DNA of 64,000 bases from Candidatus Obscuribacter sp. (GTDB taxonomy: Bacteria > Cyanobacteriota > Vampirovibrionia > Obscuribacterales > Obscuribacteraceae), in the NCBI GenBank assembly GCA_016718315.1, contig JADKDV010000005.1:62001-126000 (forward strand), written 5' to 3'. Of the stretch, positions 33,526 through 42,841 are shown piece after piece. Every line of letters starts with the position of its first letter. The first letter of the stretch is position 1. The notes under the pieces were generated by a model, which was given only the letters and a program-made list of their open reading frames with translations, was not told where the DNA came from and made no database searches. The position numbers were made by a program, and so were the translations under genes.

Positions 33526-35655
33526 ATGAAATTTCCAAAATTTGATTTATCGAGGATTTTTAAATCACTTGGTCGCCTGCAAGAAAAGTATCCAATAGGA
33601 TTTGGTCTTGGTCTTGGTGCCACAGTGTTCCTTGTCGTATGGGGCTTATCAGTTGCGTTTAGCTCTCCCACCGAATACGTAGACGCTGAGCTTGAAGCAA
33701 AAGGCGATGGCATCCGTAGCTACAGCCTGGTTAAAGAAATGCTCAATGAGCATGCTGATATTGAGAAAGTGACCTTTGGCAAAGATGCATGGGGCAACGA
33801 AATCGTCTCTGTCAAACGCAAAGACAGTATCCCTGTCACCGCTGGCTCTCCTCCCGGTGGCTGGGAAGAAATCAGTAAATTGGCCAGTGCAAAAGGCATT
33901 GAAACTGATGGTACTTACAAACCACCTCTAAAACAAAAGGTGGAGAAAGAATCAGCATTGATGTCGCTCTTAATGAGCTTCGGCCCTATACTGCTGATAA
34001 TTGCAGTATTTATGTATTTTGCCAGAAAGAATGGTGGTGGTATGGGTGCCAAAAAGGCTGAACCCAAACACCAGATCGTTGAAAGAGGCAAGGTCAAGCA
34101 AACCTTTGCTGATTTTGCCGGTAACCCCGAAGCAAAAGAAGAAGTAATGGATATCGTGGGATTTTTGAAAGATCCCAATGCTCTGATAGAAGCCGGCGGT
34201 CGTGTACCAAAAGGTGCATTGATGGTGGGCCCTCCAGGTAACGGTAAAACACTTTTAGCTCGCTGTATTGCTGGCGAAGCGGGAGTGCCATTTATCTCGA
34301 TATCAGGCTCTGACTTTGTCGAGATGTATGTCGGTGTTGGTGCATCACGTGTGCGTCAATTATTTGAATCAGCCACTCAGCACGCTCCTTGTATCGTATT
34401 TATCGATGAAATCGATGCAGTAGGTAGAGAACGTGGTGCCGGTCATGGTGGTGGTAACGACGAAAGAGAACAAACACTCAACCAAATATTGGTAGAGCTG
34501 GATGGCTTTAACCAAAAGTTGGGTATCTTTGTAATCGCAGCAACAAACCGTCCGGACATCCTGGACAAAGCCTTAAAACGTCCTGGTCGTCTGACTCGTA
34601 CAATCAATGTAGAGTCGCCAGACTTAGAGGCCCGCAAAGAAATCCTGAAAGTGCACGCTAAAGGCAAGAACTTTGGTCCTGACGTGGATTTTGAACACGT
34701 TGCAAATGAAACCTATGGTTTTAGTGGTGCTGACCTGGAAGAAGTATTGGACAGAGCGACAATCTTGATGTTAAAGAGAGTGCGCGAAGCCGGCGAGAAA
34801 AACATCAAGTTGCCAATGTTGATCAATGCTGCTGATGTAGAAGAAGCAACCATGGAAGGCTCGATGAAAGCAGTACTGGCTAAATCTGCCTCTAAAAGGC
34901 AAGACCCAGATATCAAAAGAATGCTTGCCTATCACGAAGGTGGACATGGTCTGGTGACAGAGCATGGCTATCAACGTTATCTGGCAAGTGGTCGCAACTG
35001 GTCGCAAAAATGGGGTAACGCGGTACGTCGTTTGACCATTATCGGCGCCGCCAACACTGGTGGTCACATGCAAGCGACTCCAGACACCAATACACCGGTG
35101 TCTACATATGAGTCATTGCTTGGTCAAATCGCGACGGCTCTGGGAGCAACAATCTCAGAAATCATGTTTACTGGTACCCGCTCCACTGGCAACAGTCAGG
35201 ACTTGAAGCAAGCTTATGCTATCGCTAAAGCGATGGTAACTAAATACGGCATGAGTAAGCTGGGTCCAATCTCTGTTGGCTCCGATGAAGAAAACCCCAA
35301 TGCTGGTCGTGCACTTGGTATGGGTGCTAGCTATGGATTGGCGGAAGAGTCGAGCAACCAGATTGACCATGAAATCGTGTTGCTTCTGGCTGCCGGTGCA
35401 AGGATTGCTATCAGAGCTTTGAAAGAGCGCGAAGAATTTTTGCACGCTCTGGTAAAAGTACTTGTGGTCAAAGAAACCATTGCTAGAGAAGAATGGTTGG
35501 CTTTGTGGAATCAGTACGGCAACAAAGCAGTATCTGACTGCGACGTCGAAATGGAATTGGAAAACCAATGGAGTAAACTGGCAGTCCTGACAGTATGTGA
35601 TTCACCAAACGGTGCAAAAACATACGACAGCACAGCTGTGCGCTTAGACAAATAA
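33526..35655 (+). CDS. ftsH: FtsH-type AAA zinc protease, copy 2
   Basis: The 709-aa product starts at 33526 (ACCGAGG site); the frame could extend to 33496 without one. Its domain layout is that of copy 1: Walker A at 235-242, HEGGH at 470-474. The N-terminal ~175 residues, including the extracytoplasmic loop, and the last ~50 differ from copy 1, while the core is nearly identical in DNA as well as protein. This points to recent duplication or gene conversion with selection for different N-termini. A C-terminal extension follows (SPNGAKTYDSTAVRLDK). Confidence 0.9.
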   Translation: MKFPKFDLSRIFKSLGRLQEKYPIGFGLGLGATVFLVVWGLSVAFSSPTEYVDAELEAKGDGIRSYSLVKEMLNEHADIEKVTFGKDAWGNEIVSVKRKDSIPVTAGSPPGGWEEISKLASAKGIETDGTYKPPLKQKVEKESALMSLLMSFGPILLIIAVFMYFARKNGGGMGAKKAEPKHQIVERGKVKQTFADFAGNPEAKEEVMDIVGFLKDPNALIEAGGRVPKGALMVGPPGNGKTLLARCIAGEAGVPFISISGSDFVEMYVGVGASRVRQLFESATQHAPCIVFIDEIDAVGRERGAGHGGGNDEREQTLNQILVELDGFNQKLGIFVIAATNRPDILDKALKRPGRLTRTINVESPDLEARKEILKVHAKGKNFGPDVDFEHVANETYGFSGADLEEVLDRATILMLKRVREAGEKNIKLPMLINAADVEEATMEGSMKAVLAKSASKRQDPDIKRMLAYHEGGHGLVTEHGYQRYLASGRNWSQKWGNAVRRLTIIGAANTGGHMQATPDTNTPVSTYESLLGQIATALGATISEIMFTGTRSTGNSQDLKQAYAIAKAMVTKYGMSKLGPISVGSDEENPNAGRALGMGASYGLAEESSNQIDHEIVLLLAAGARIAIRALKEREEFLHALVKVLVVKETIAREEWLALWNQYGNKAVSDCDVEMELENQWSKLAVLTVCDSPNGAKTYDSTAVRLDK

Positions 35656-35701
35656 GTCTAAATTACAGGCACCTACCAGTCTTACCAGTTTGAATCGATT
35701 T

Positions 35702-35736
35702 CGACGCTACCAATAGTGGTGGCGTCGGTTTTTTTT
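35702..35736 (+). terminator. Strong terminator after ftsH copy 2
   Basis: CGACGCTACC pairs with GGTGGCGTCG around a 6-nt loop, followed by a run of eight T. The next start is 41 nt downstream. Confidence 0.85.
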
Positions 35737-35776
35737 ACAAATTGAAGTCTCACTGGTTGAGACTGGGAGTTTAATA

Positions 35777-36547
35777 ATGAAGACCCTATTGCTAATGGGG
35801 TCCAAACTAAGTCAAGAACTTCTCCAAGAGTGGAGAATGAGATTTGAGACCTTTGTGGACCTCTATTTGACAAGTGGCTATGTGCCCAGAACTTTTGCAA
35901 TACTGCAAATGTTCGGTAGGGTGCTGGCCAATATCTGGATATTTGTGCAGGTTGGACGTATTAAGGTAAATGGCAGGCAATTGCTCAAGACACCTGCTCA
36001 CATTATCTATATTGCCAATCACAGCTCAATGTTTGATCCATTGATTGCCTTTGCAATATTGCCGCGTGTCTGTCGCTATATGACTGCCGTGGAAGAAATG
36101 CGTGGCATATTTGGACTGAAGGCGCTCTTTATGGGCTCTTTTGGTTCTTTTGCGGTGGACCGAAAGAACGGAAAAACAGTGATAGAACCAGCTATCAAAA
36201 TACTCATTGGCAAAGAGGCTTTAGTAGTATTTCCTGAGGGCAAAATCTCCCCCAGTGGTGTGATGCTACCGCCCAAGCCTGGTATAGCTTTGATCAGCTC
36301 TGCCGCATACAACTTGCTTCGTTACCCTGAACAAGTAGCATTGATTGCTCTGAGCATCAATTACGGTAAGCGAGATGAAGCTACCGCTAAGAGCTCTTAT
36401 GGCGAAATGGGATTTAGATGGCGAGGTGGTGTGACAGTCAATGTTCACCCTCCTATCTACCTGACCAGAGAGTTGGCTGACGATCCTGATGCACTGCTTA
36501 CCAAAGCTGCTTCTACGATTGCTTCAGGGCTGTCTTTACGTGCTTAG
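35777..36547 (+). CDS. PlsC-like acyltransferase
   Basis: The 256-aa product starts at 35777 after TGGGAG. IANHSSMFDPL carries the HX4D motif (NHSSMFD), VDRKNG and FPEGKISPSG are the further acyl-glycerol-phosphate acyltransferase motifs, and an N-terminal hydrophobic segment near ILQMFGRVLANIWIF may anchor it. It probably transfers an acyl chain to lysophosphatidate or a similar acceptor. The operon continues with a small membrane protein and a thioesterase. Confidence 0.8.
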   Translation: MKTLLLMGSKLSQELLQEWRMRFETFVDLYLTSGYVPRTFAILQMFGRVLANIWIFVQVGRIKVNGRQLLKTPAHIIYIANHSSMFDPLIAFAILPRVCRYMTAVEEMRGIFGLKALFMGSFGSFAVDRKNGKTVIEPAIKILIGKEALVVFPEGKISPSGVMLPPKPGIALISSAAYNLLRYPEQVALIALSINYGKRDEATAKSSYGEMGFRWRGGVTVNVHPPIYLTRELADDPDALLTKAASTIASGLSLRA

Positions 36548-36573
36548 GCACCTAATTTAATTGCGGAGTATTT

Positions 36574-36729
36574 ATGCTCGAAAAAATCTTGACCATTGTA
36601 GTTTTAGGAATTGCCTTTGTACTTATTTTTGTCGCCGCATTTATTGTCGGCTGGCGTGATTTGAAGGCAGGAAAAACTGGACCTATGTACGGTCTATCAC
36701 TTAAACATAGACGGAGAAAGGACAAATGA
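36574..36729 (+). CDS. Small membrane protein, 51 aa
   Basis: GCGGAG precedes ATG 36574. One membrane helix (ILTIVVLGIAFVLIFVAAFIV) is followed by a basic cytoplasmic tail ending LKHRRRKDK. Its stop overlaps the thioesterase start (ATGA at 36726), implying coupled translation. It lies 26 bp after the acyltransferase gene. It may anchor or regulate one of its neighbours. Confidence 0.65.
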   Translation: MLEKILTIVVLGIAFVLIFVAAFIVGWRDLKAGKTGPMYGLSLKHRRRKDK

Positions 36730-37196
36730 CTTGTCACGAACATGACAATGGACACAGTGGATGTCCGGCTATCCGTGTTGTAATGTTTCCCCATCATACA
36801 AACCCTGCCGGCAATATTTTTGGTGGTGTTATCCTCTCCAATATTGATATTGCCGCTGGTGTCGCATCGCGGTCTGTCACAAAGCACAACACTGTGACTG
36901 TCTGCATGAAAGAAGTGGTCTTTAAGGAGCCGGTAAAAGTGGGCGACATCCTCACATTTTGGGCGGATGTAGTTAAGGTGGGGCGCACTTCCATAACCAT
37001 ACGGGTTAAGGTAGAAGCGACACGCGGTAATCTTGTTATTCCGGTGACTGAGGGTGAGACTATATTTGTCGCTGTAGACAAATTTGATCGTCCCATACCA
37101 GTAGATGCACCGGTTGGTACTCTTGGTGGTGATGACGCTGAAGGTAGCTCTTTTACCGCCAGGCTCAATCGAATGCTGCGTTATCTTGGCTTTTAG
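36726..37196 (+). CDS. YciA-like acyl-CoA thioesterase (hotdog fold)
   Basis: The 156-aa product has GGAGAAAGGAC just upstream. NPAGNIFGGVILSNIDIAAGVAS matches the YciA/acyl-CoA thioesterase II motif (NPxGxIFGGxxMSxxDxAG), with the Asp of the active site. VVFKEPVKVGDILTFWADVVKVGRTSITI supplies the conserved strands. It hydrolyses acyl-CoA. The N-terminal HEHDNGHSGC is His/Cys-rich. Coupled to the 51-aa membrane protein. Confidence 0.85.
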   Translation: MTCHEHDNGHSGCPAIRVVMFPHHTNPAGNIFGGVILSNIDIAAGVASRSVTKHNTVTVCMKEVVFKEPVKVGDILTFWADVVKVGRTSITIRVKVEATRGNLVIPVTEGETIFVAVDKFDRPIPVDAPVGTLGGDDAEGSSFTARLNRMLRYLGF

Positions 37197-37218
37197 ATGA
37201 CGCGGTTTATTACGCACA

Positions 37219-37254
37219 GGGCATCTACGATCTGGTAGTTGCCCTTGCTTTTTT
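37219..37254 (+). terminator. Terminator after the thioesterase gene
   Basis: GGGCATCTAC pairs with GTAGTTGCCC around a 6-nt loop, followed by TTGCTTTTTT. Confidence 0.8.
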
Positions 37255-37324
37255 AGCTTTAAGACAGAACAGTCAGTATTGACTGTTTATCAAACTCACA
37301 CTCAAAACCTGAAGGAGGGTGGAG

Positions 37325-37903
37325 ATGAATACAGCAACAAATTTTGACTCTAACACCCTTTTGCCTTTCGGGCTTTTGAATGTTAGTTTGACTGAGGCCA
37401 TTGGCAAAGTACTGAGGACCTTTTGTGCTGAAGAAGCTGTACTGATAGTCAATGATATGCAGCCTGGTTTTGAAGCGGCCCGAGATATCATCACTATCTT
37501 TGCCGTAAGCAAGCAAATTGAAATGGCGATGGCTCTCAATTTGACTATCATCCTGGTTGAATACGATGCTCACGAGTTGGGTGCAACGCTGCCTCAAATT
37601 ACTCGGATGCTCGAAGGCTACGAGCACTTATCGGTAGTGTCCAAAAGCCAGGACAATGGTGCTGCTGCGATACTCAAAGTGTTGTGTAGCAAAGCTATAG
37701 AGACCCAGGATTTTATCCTTTGCGGTGTTAACAGTGACGCTTGCATCCTGGATACAGTAAAGGGCCTGGTGCAATGGTTGCCGCACTGTCGCATTTTGCT
37801 ACCGCAAGATGCTTGTAACTCGATTAATGGCAAGGACTGCTCTGTATGGCATAACGAATTTAAACGTATAGCCAATGTTGTTTTGCAAATGCACGGCGGC
37901 TAA
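37325..37903 (+). CDS. Isochorismatase-like cysteine hydrolase
   Basis: The 192-aa product starts at 37325 with an ideal AAGGAGG site 6 nt upstream; an upstream GTG at 37319 would abut that site. VLIVNDMQPGF holds the catalytic Asp, VVSKSQDNGA the Lys region and LCGVNSDACILDTVKG the catalytic Cys of the isochorismatase/nicotinamidase superfamily. The family hydrolyses amides or vinyl ethers; the substrate is not evident here. It stands alone between two terminators. Confidence 0.8.
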   Translation: MNTATNFDSNTLLPFGLLNVSLTEAIGKVLRTFCAEEAVLIVNDMQPGFEAARDIITIFAVSKQIEMAMALNLTIILVEYDAHELGATLPQITRMLEGYEHLSVVSKSQDNGAAAILKVLCSKAIETQDFILCGVNSDACILDTVKGLVQWLPHCRILLPQDACNSINGKDCSVWHNEFKRIANVVLQMHGG

Positions 37904-37915
37904 TTCAAAATTTGG

Positions 37916-37946
37916 TGGAGGGGAAGGACGCCCCTCTGTTTTTTTT
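37916..37946 (+). terminator. Terminator after the isochorismatase-like gene
   Basis: GAGGGG and CCCCTC pair around the loop AAGGACG, followed by TGTTTTTTTT. The loop resembles that of 13366-13404. Confidence 0.85.
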
Positions 37947-38264
37947 AGAAGTTGGTAGTCGACTGGTCTACTGGTGGTAGCGCATCGAGAGCCGATGCCA
38001 TATATTATCTGCCGCCGCCAGTGGTGCTTTTAAATTACTGTCTGTTTTTTGCAGTAAATTTGGATACATGGGCAATGAGCGACTGTTTGCCCGGCCTTTT
38101 CTAACTAATTTAATAACTCGCTTGCTATGCGGCTTAAATAGGCAGTGGCGCCTTTTTGTGGGGGCGCTATTGGAGATTGCCAGAGCGGGCAGGGTTTCAT
38201 CGAGCTTTTTCAAGGCATATATCTGGTATCGTTTTACTAGCTTTTTGATGGTTTGGAAATTACC

Positions 38265-39773
38265 ATGGCGATAGTTATAAACCTGGAGTACAAGCCTTAC
38301 GTCGCTCTCTATCGACGTTTGTCTGATGCTCTGCGCAAAGCCATTTTAGAAGGTCGTCTCAAATTGGGTGAGCCGATGCCTTCGGTGCGCGATCTTTCCA
38401 AGAGTCTAAAGATTTCCAGCTCCACTACTCTCAAGGCCTACGATGATCTCAAAAAGCAAGGGCTTGTTGTCAGTCATAGTGGTTCGGGCACATATGTAGC
38501 CGAGACTTTGCCGGGTGATCTCGGTGACTTGTTGCAAGAGCGCCTCAATCATATGCAAAAGAGTTTTTCGGCCAGGCCTGATGCAATACTCTCTAGTCGC
38601 GGTGAGCTTTTGTTTGAGACTGGTAAAAAACAATCAGCCGAGCATGTCCACGTGCCAGCCCTGGAATACGGCGGCACACCGCTTGAACTGTCACCGGTGC
38701 GGGAATGGAAGGCGTTGCTGCTCAAATACTGCGATGTCAGTCAGGGTGAAGAGTATGCTGAAGTAATCGAACCACTGGGTTTTATGCCTCTGCGCGAAGC
38801 TATTGCAGGCTACGTCCTGAGGCGTCGATCAATAGCCAGCGGAGCGAGTAATGTTTGCATTTTTGGCTCAAAACAATTGCGCCTGGAATTGGTCGGCCGC
38901 CTATTGCTCAATAAAGGCGATATAGTCGCCTACGAAGAACCGGGCTATCCTGAAAATCGCAATACTCTGCATGCCTTGGGCGCCACTATCGTGCCTGTGC
39001 CAGTGGATGTGGACGGTATGTCAGTTGTCCATCTGCGCAAACTGGAGCATCCGCCAAAACTTATCTGTGTCACGCCCTCTCACCATGATCCCCTTGGTTA
39101 TGTGATGAGCATGCAGCGCCGCCAGGAATTGCTTGATTATGCTCATGAAGTCGGTGCTTTTATCTTAGAAGACGATTTCGATTATGAGTTTCGCTACGGC
39201 AAACCCACCTTGCCTTCGCTCAAGGCGCTGGACCGTTATGACTGTGTTATTTATATGGCGTCATTCTGGCGTATCCTATACAAGTCTTTGCGCTTGAGCT
39301 TTATCGTTTTGCCAGACTGTCTGGTTACTGCTGGTAGTCTTTGCAAAGGCTATCTTGAGCGCCATTTGCCTTTGATAGATCAGCTTGCACTGACTGACTT
39401 TATCAACGAGGGCTATCTCGAAAAACATCTCAAGCGCACTCAGAGACTGCTTGCTATCCGCAGACAATCGCTGATATTGGCTATAACGCGCTACCTCAAA
39501 AATATTACCGAGCCATTAGAAGAAACTGCTGGCACTCATTTGATGCTGCAATTTACTATTCCGCTGCCGCCCTTGATCATAGAGCGAATCGCCTGGAATA
39601 CGGGCTTTAATATTATGAACTGTCACTTCTACTATTGTTATTTGGGTGTAGCGCCTGAGAAGCAATATATTGTGCCATTTGCTACAGTCGACTCTGATAC
39701 CATTGATAGTGTCGTTAAAGAGTTTTCGATGGCTGTCTACAAAGCTCTGGAGAGTGGTCCTGATGCTCATTGA
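38265..39773 (+). CDS. MocR-type GntR regulator lacking the PLP lysine, copy 1
   Basis: The 502-aa product begins at 38265 (weak GGAAA site). Residues 10-85 are a GntR winged helix (LSDALRKAILEGRLKLGEPM, PSVRDLSKSLKISSSTTLKA). Residues 120-495 follow the aminotransferase class I fold: TPSHHDPLG and EDDFDYEFRYG are in place. The Schiff-base segment, normally TFSKTLxPGLRLGY, reads SFWRILYKSLRLSF: Arg336 stands at the lysine position. The effector may therefore not be internal-aldimine PLP. It overlaps copy 2 by 11 bp. Confidence 0.85.
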   Translation: MAIVINLEYKPYVALYRRLSDALRKAILEGRLKLGEPMPSVRDLSKSLKISSSTTLKAYDDLKKQGLVVSHSGSGTYVAETLPGDLGDLLQERLNHMQKSFSARPDAILSSRGELLFETGKKQSAEHVHVPALEYGGTPLELSPVREWKALLLKYCDVSQGEEYAEVIEPLGFMPLREAIAGYVLRRRSIASGASNVCIFGSKQLRLELVGRLLLNKGDIVAYEEPGYPENRNTLHALGATIVPVPVDVDGMSVVHLRKLEHPPKLICVTPSHHDPLGYVMSMQRRQELLDYAHEVGAFILEDDFDYEFRYGKPTLPSLKALDRYDCVIYMASFWRILYKSLRLSFIVLPDCLVTAGSLCKGYLERHLPLIDQLALTDFINEGYLEKHLKRTQRLLAIRRQSLILAITRYLKNITEPLEETAGTHLMLQFTIPLPPLIIERIAWNTGFNIMNCHFYYCYLGVAPEKQYIVPFATVDSDTIDSVVKEFSMAVYKALESGPDAH

Positions 39774-41217
39774 CGAATTTGACTTGAACATGGATGCGGC
39801 CTCGACCATTTCAGCTAGCAAGCAAATGGCTGATGCGCTTAAATGCGCAATTATCAAAGGTGCGATCAGACCTGGTTTTGTTTTGCCATCGGTCAGGGAT
39901 CTGGCGGGACAACTCAATATCTCGCGCTCCACTGCATCTCGGGCTATTGAAGCGCTCTCGGCGCAGGGCTATGTAGTAGCTGAGCGAGGCTCTGGGACCA
40001 GGGTGGCATCACATCTACCGGGGCAATCACAGGAGTTATTGCCAGCTAGTATCGTGGCTAGAGACGTTGCGCTCTCGCGCTTTGGCGAGTGGCTAAAACA
40101 GCGCCATGAGATCGGTAAGACCTCGACTAAACTGCACTATGACGGTCCTCGTTTGCGTGATTTGCCCCTCAATATCTGGCGCGAGCTGTTGGTCAAACAC
40201 TGTCGCTCCACCATTGACGAAGAAGTCTCGTATGTACCTGAACCTTTTGGTTTCCCGCCTTTGCGAGAGGCCTATGTCTCTTATCTTATTCGCGCTCGTG
40301 CCGCCAAAGTGACACAGGAGAGGCTTGCCGTCTTTGCTTCGCGCAATTTACGATTGGATTTGATTTGTCGACTATTGTTGGACGAAGGCGACGTAATTGC
40401 TATGGAAGACCCGGGCTTTTTTGTCGGCAGAGAACAATTCCTTGCTATCGGTGCCAAGGTAGTGCCAATAGATGTGGACGGACAAGGTATGGTGGTGGAG
40501 CAGCTAGAGACGCTGGCTGTGCCGCCCAGATTGATATATTGCACACCCAGTCACCAGGCGCCCACTGGAGCGGTGATGCCTATGGGGAGACGCAAAAAGC
40601 TGCTCGATTACGCTGCGGCTCATGATGCTTACATCATTGAGGATGACTACGATAGTGAGTTTAGATATGATGGGCGACCTCTGCCATGCTTGCAGGGCAT
40701 GGATACAAACGATCGCACCATTTATCTTTCTTGCCTCTGGACTGTAATGGCTCCTGTTTCTCGCATTGGTTTTATGGTGGTGCCAGAGACCCTCGTGGCT
40801 GCTATGAATGCTGCTAAATGTCTAGTGGAGCGCGATGTCAGTCTGGTAGAACAAGCAGCGATTGCGGACTTTATCAATGAAGGGCATTTAGAAAAACTGA
40901 TCAGACGGCAGCGTACAAAACACGCAGCGCAAAGACAGATAGTAATAAATAAGCTTGAGAGTATATTAGGTAAATCAGTCTGGATCGCTCCTGAGAGCGC
41001 TGGGCTGGAAGTACTGGTGCGATTTGAAACGGCATATCATAGCGAGCAAATAGAAAAAGCAATCGCGGATAGTGGTATGCCCATGTATAGCACTGCGGCC
41101 TATTATATGAGCGCTCCCAGACCGCTTGAATACGTTATTGCTTTTGCTGGTACTGATGAAGAAGAACTGTCTTTGATAGTGGAGAAGTTTGCCAGTCAGT
41201 TAGCTCGTTTGGCATGA
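39763..41217 (+). CDS. MocR-type GntR regulator lacking the PLP lysine, copy 2
   Basis: The 484-aa product starts at 39763 inside copy 1 (GGAGAG site). The winged helix spans residues about 15-80 (PSVRDLAGQLNISRSTASRA). In the aminotransferase domain EDDYDSEFRYDG and TPSHQAPTG are intact, but the Schiff-base segment reads SCLWTVMAPVSRIGF with Thr327 where lysine is expected. Two adjacent, divergent, lysine-less MocR proteins suggest a heterodimeric regulator. Coupled by ATGA to the exported protein downstream. Likely targets: the downstream operon including the ALS-ALDH gene. Confidence 0.85.
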   Translation: MLIDEFDLNMDAASTISASKQMADALKCAIIKGAIRPGFVLPSVRDLAGQLNISRSTASRAIEALSAQGYVVAERGSGTRVASHLPGQSQELLPASIVARDVALSRFGEWLKQRHEIGKTSTKLHYDGPRLRDLPLNIWRELLVKHCRSTIDEEVSYVPEPFGFPPLREAYVSYLIRARAAKVTQERLAVFASRNLRLDLICRLLLDEGDVIAMEDPGFFVGREQFLAIGAKVVPIDVDGQGMVVEQLETLAVPPRLIYCTPSHQAPTGAVMPMGRRKKLLDYAAAHDAYIIEDDYDSEFRYDGRPLPCLQGMDTNDRTIYLSCLWTVMAPVSRIGFMVVPETLVAAMNAAKCLVERDVSLVEQAAIADFINEGHLEKLIRRQRTKHAAQRQIVINKLESILGKSVWIAPESAGLEVLVRFETAYHSEQIEKAIADSGMPMYSTAAYYMSAPRPLEYVIAFAGTDEEELSLIVEKFASQLARLA

Positions 41218-41999
41218 AATTAGTTGTTGTGCTAATGAGTCTCTGGCTCAGTTGTGCTGCGTTTGCTTGGCCTTGCTCAGCCGCGCCGGGACCTGCCAGC
41301 TTAAAGAGCGTTGCAGTTGTGGTACCACGGATGGTGCCAGGCTATGTACTTGAGCAAAAGAGCCAAATTTACGGCAGCGGCATAGTCTTTAAAGTTTGCA
41401 AGTCAGGTTTTGCCTGGAGTATCCCATCTAATGGTGTGACTGTGATGGCGGCCGCTCCCGACTGGCGAGTATATGTCTACAATGAGCAGACCCGTCGCTA
41501 TTTTGCAACCAGTCTCGATAAATACGAAGGCTATATGCTGCGCGCTTCTATTATTTTCTGGGGGTTTTCTTTTCCTCGCATCCCATATGAGGAGAAGCCC
41601 TCGCAGCTATTGGCTGGCCATCAGTGTCGCGTCTTTGATATGAAGAAGATAAGCAAAGATGAAAAGCTCAAACTCGGTATCGACACGCTAAGAGATTCGC
41701 GTTTAATTACGGTTAAAGATCTGGATGTGGCGCCTCAGGTCACGATATTTGTGCGTAAGCAGCTCAATTTTCCGTCATTGGGTGATTTGCCTGTGTCAAT
41801 GTGCGTGGAGCGTAAAGATAGAGAACTGCAGTACATGCTAAAAACAAAAAAGGTAACCCCAAGCCAAATCAAGGTGACTGACTTTAAGTTGCCTGCCGGA
41901 GCTAAAAGAGCCCTCAATGACAAAGAGGTGATCAGAGGCGCGGCAGAAGAAAACAGTCTGGATGGGCTTTTGCGCGATATCGATCGTAAAGAGTTTTAA
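41214..41999 (+). CDS. Exported orphan protein, 261 aa
   Basis: ATG 41214 overlaps the stop of the second MocR gene. The signal peptide (KLVVVLMSLWLSCAAFAWPCSA) is followed by APGPASLKSV. The mature protein is beta-rich: VYVYNEQTRRYFATSLDKY, HQCRVFDMKK, VTIFVRKQLNF, ending with a charged helical tail (LDGLLRDIDRKEF). Presumably periplasmic. Its coupling to two regulators suggests a shared control circuit. Not recognised. Confidence 0.7.
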   Translation: MKLVVVLMSLWLSCAAFAWPCSAAPGPASLKSVAVVVPRMVPGYVLEQKSQIYGSGIVFKVCKSGFAWSIPSNGVTVMAAAPDWRVYVYNEQTRRYFATSLDKYEGYMLRASIIFWGFSFPRIPYEEKPSQLLAGHQCRVFDMKKISKDEKLKLGIDTLRDSRLITVKDLDVAPQVTIFVRKQLNFPSLGDLPVSMCVERKDRELQYMLKTKKVTPSQIKVTDFKLPAGAKRALNDKEVIRGAAEENSLDGLLRDIDRKEF

Positions 42000-42309
42000 G
42001 CGTATTAAGCTACTACGCTTATTTGAGTTTGTGGCGAGACAGTGATAGGCAGTGGTTGTGATTGCTTTTAAATAAAGAAATTTGCTTGAAATATGGCTGT
42101 TTTGTTTGATATCAGTAGGTACTAAACAACTCAACTTTTGCCAGGATATTTTATCGTATAGCTCTCACGCTCAATATTTACAGCTTTTGTAAACGCGAAT
42201 GGCGTTGATAAAGATGTCTGGCTTGAAAGTTTAGTAGCTTGTTTGTTGTCGAGCCGACAACAGGCGCTCATTTAGAGCATCATTGGCTCTTTAGCAATTT
42301 GACTAAAAT

Positions 42310-42792
42310 ATGAAAAAAACACCGATGACTTTGACTCAAAAGGTCTTACACGAAGTCGAATTGGGTCTGGCTGCCCTGTCTAAAAAGGTGGAAACACTGA
42401 TGGATGAAGCCCCCAGTCCAGTAAATTCAGAGATTGTTTTGTTCGCTGCTGCCGTAGAGCAATTGCGTGACTGTCAAGCTGTGCTCGATAAGGGCGTGCA
42501 GTCGACGCAGTCATTTTACGGCGCAGTAAATTATGTCCTCGCCATGGTAAGTCACCTCAAAGGTCCAGAACCGTTAGGTTTTGATGTGGGCACTCCAGCT
42601 GCTTTGCAGCAGAGCGATCAGTCGCAAATGGAGGCATTGGCTGTTGCTGGTGCTGACCTGATCAACTCAGAGGATAGCGACAATCTGGGAGATCTTATCT
42701 TCGACCTGGAAAACTTCGCCCACTCAATCAAGCTGATTGAGCCACTTTTGCATAAGTCGCGCAGTATCAAACCTGCCAGCAATATGCATTAA
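42310..42792 (+). CDS. Orphan helical protein, 160 aa
   Basis: The start is uncertain: ATG 42310 and ATG 42325 both lack a good ribosome site. The product is helical and acidic (KVLHEVELGLAALSKKVETL, LRDCQAVLDKGVQSTQSFYG, LGDLIFDLENFAHSIKLIEP). No signal peptide. It ends 50 bp before the ALS-ALDH gene and may be co-transcribed. Function unknown. Confidence 0.55.
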   Translation: MKKTPMTLTQKVLHEVELGLAALSKKVETLMDEAPSPVNSEIVLFAAAVEQLRDCQAVLDKGVQSTQSFYGAVNYVLAMVSHLKGPEPLGFDVGTPAALQQSDQSQMEALAVAGADLINSEDSDNLGDLIFDLENFAHSIKLIEPLLHKSRSIKPASNMH

Positions 42793-42841
42793 GGGCAATC
42801 AGCCTTATTTTATTTTGCATTTAAAAATTGAAGGTATCACT

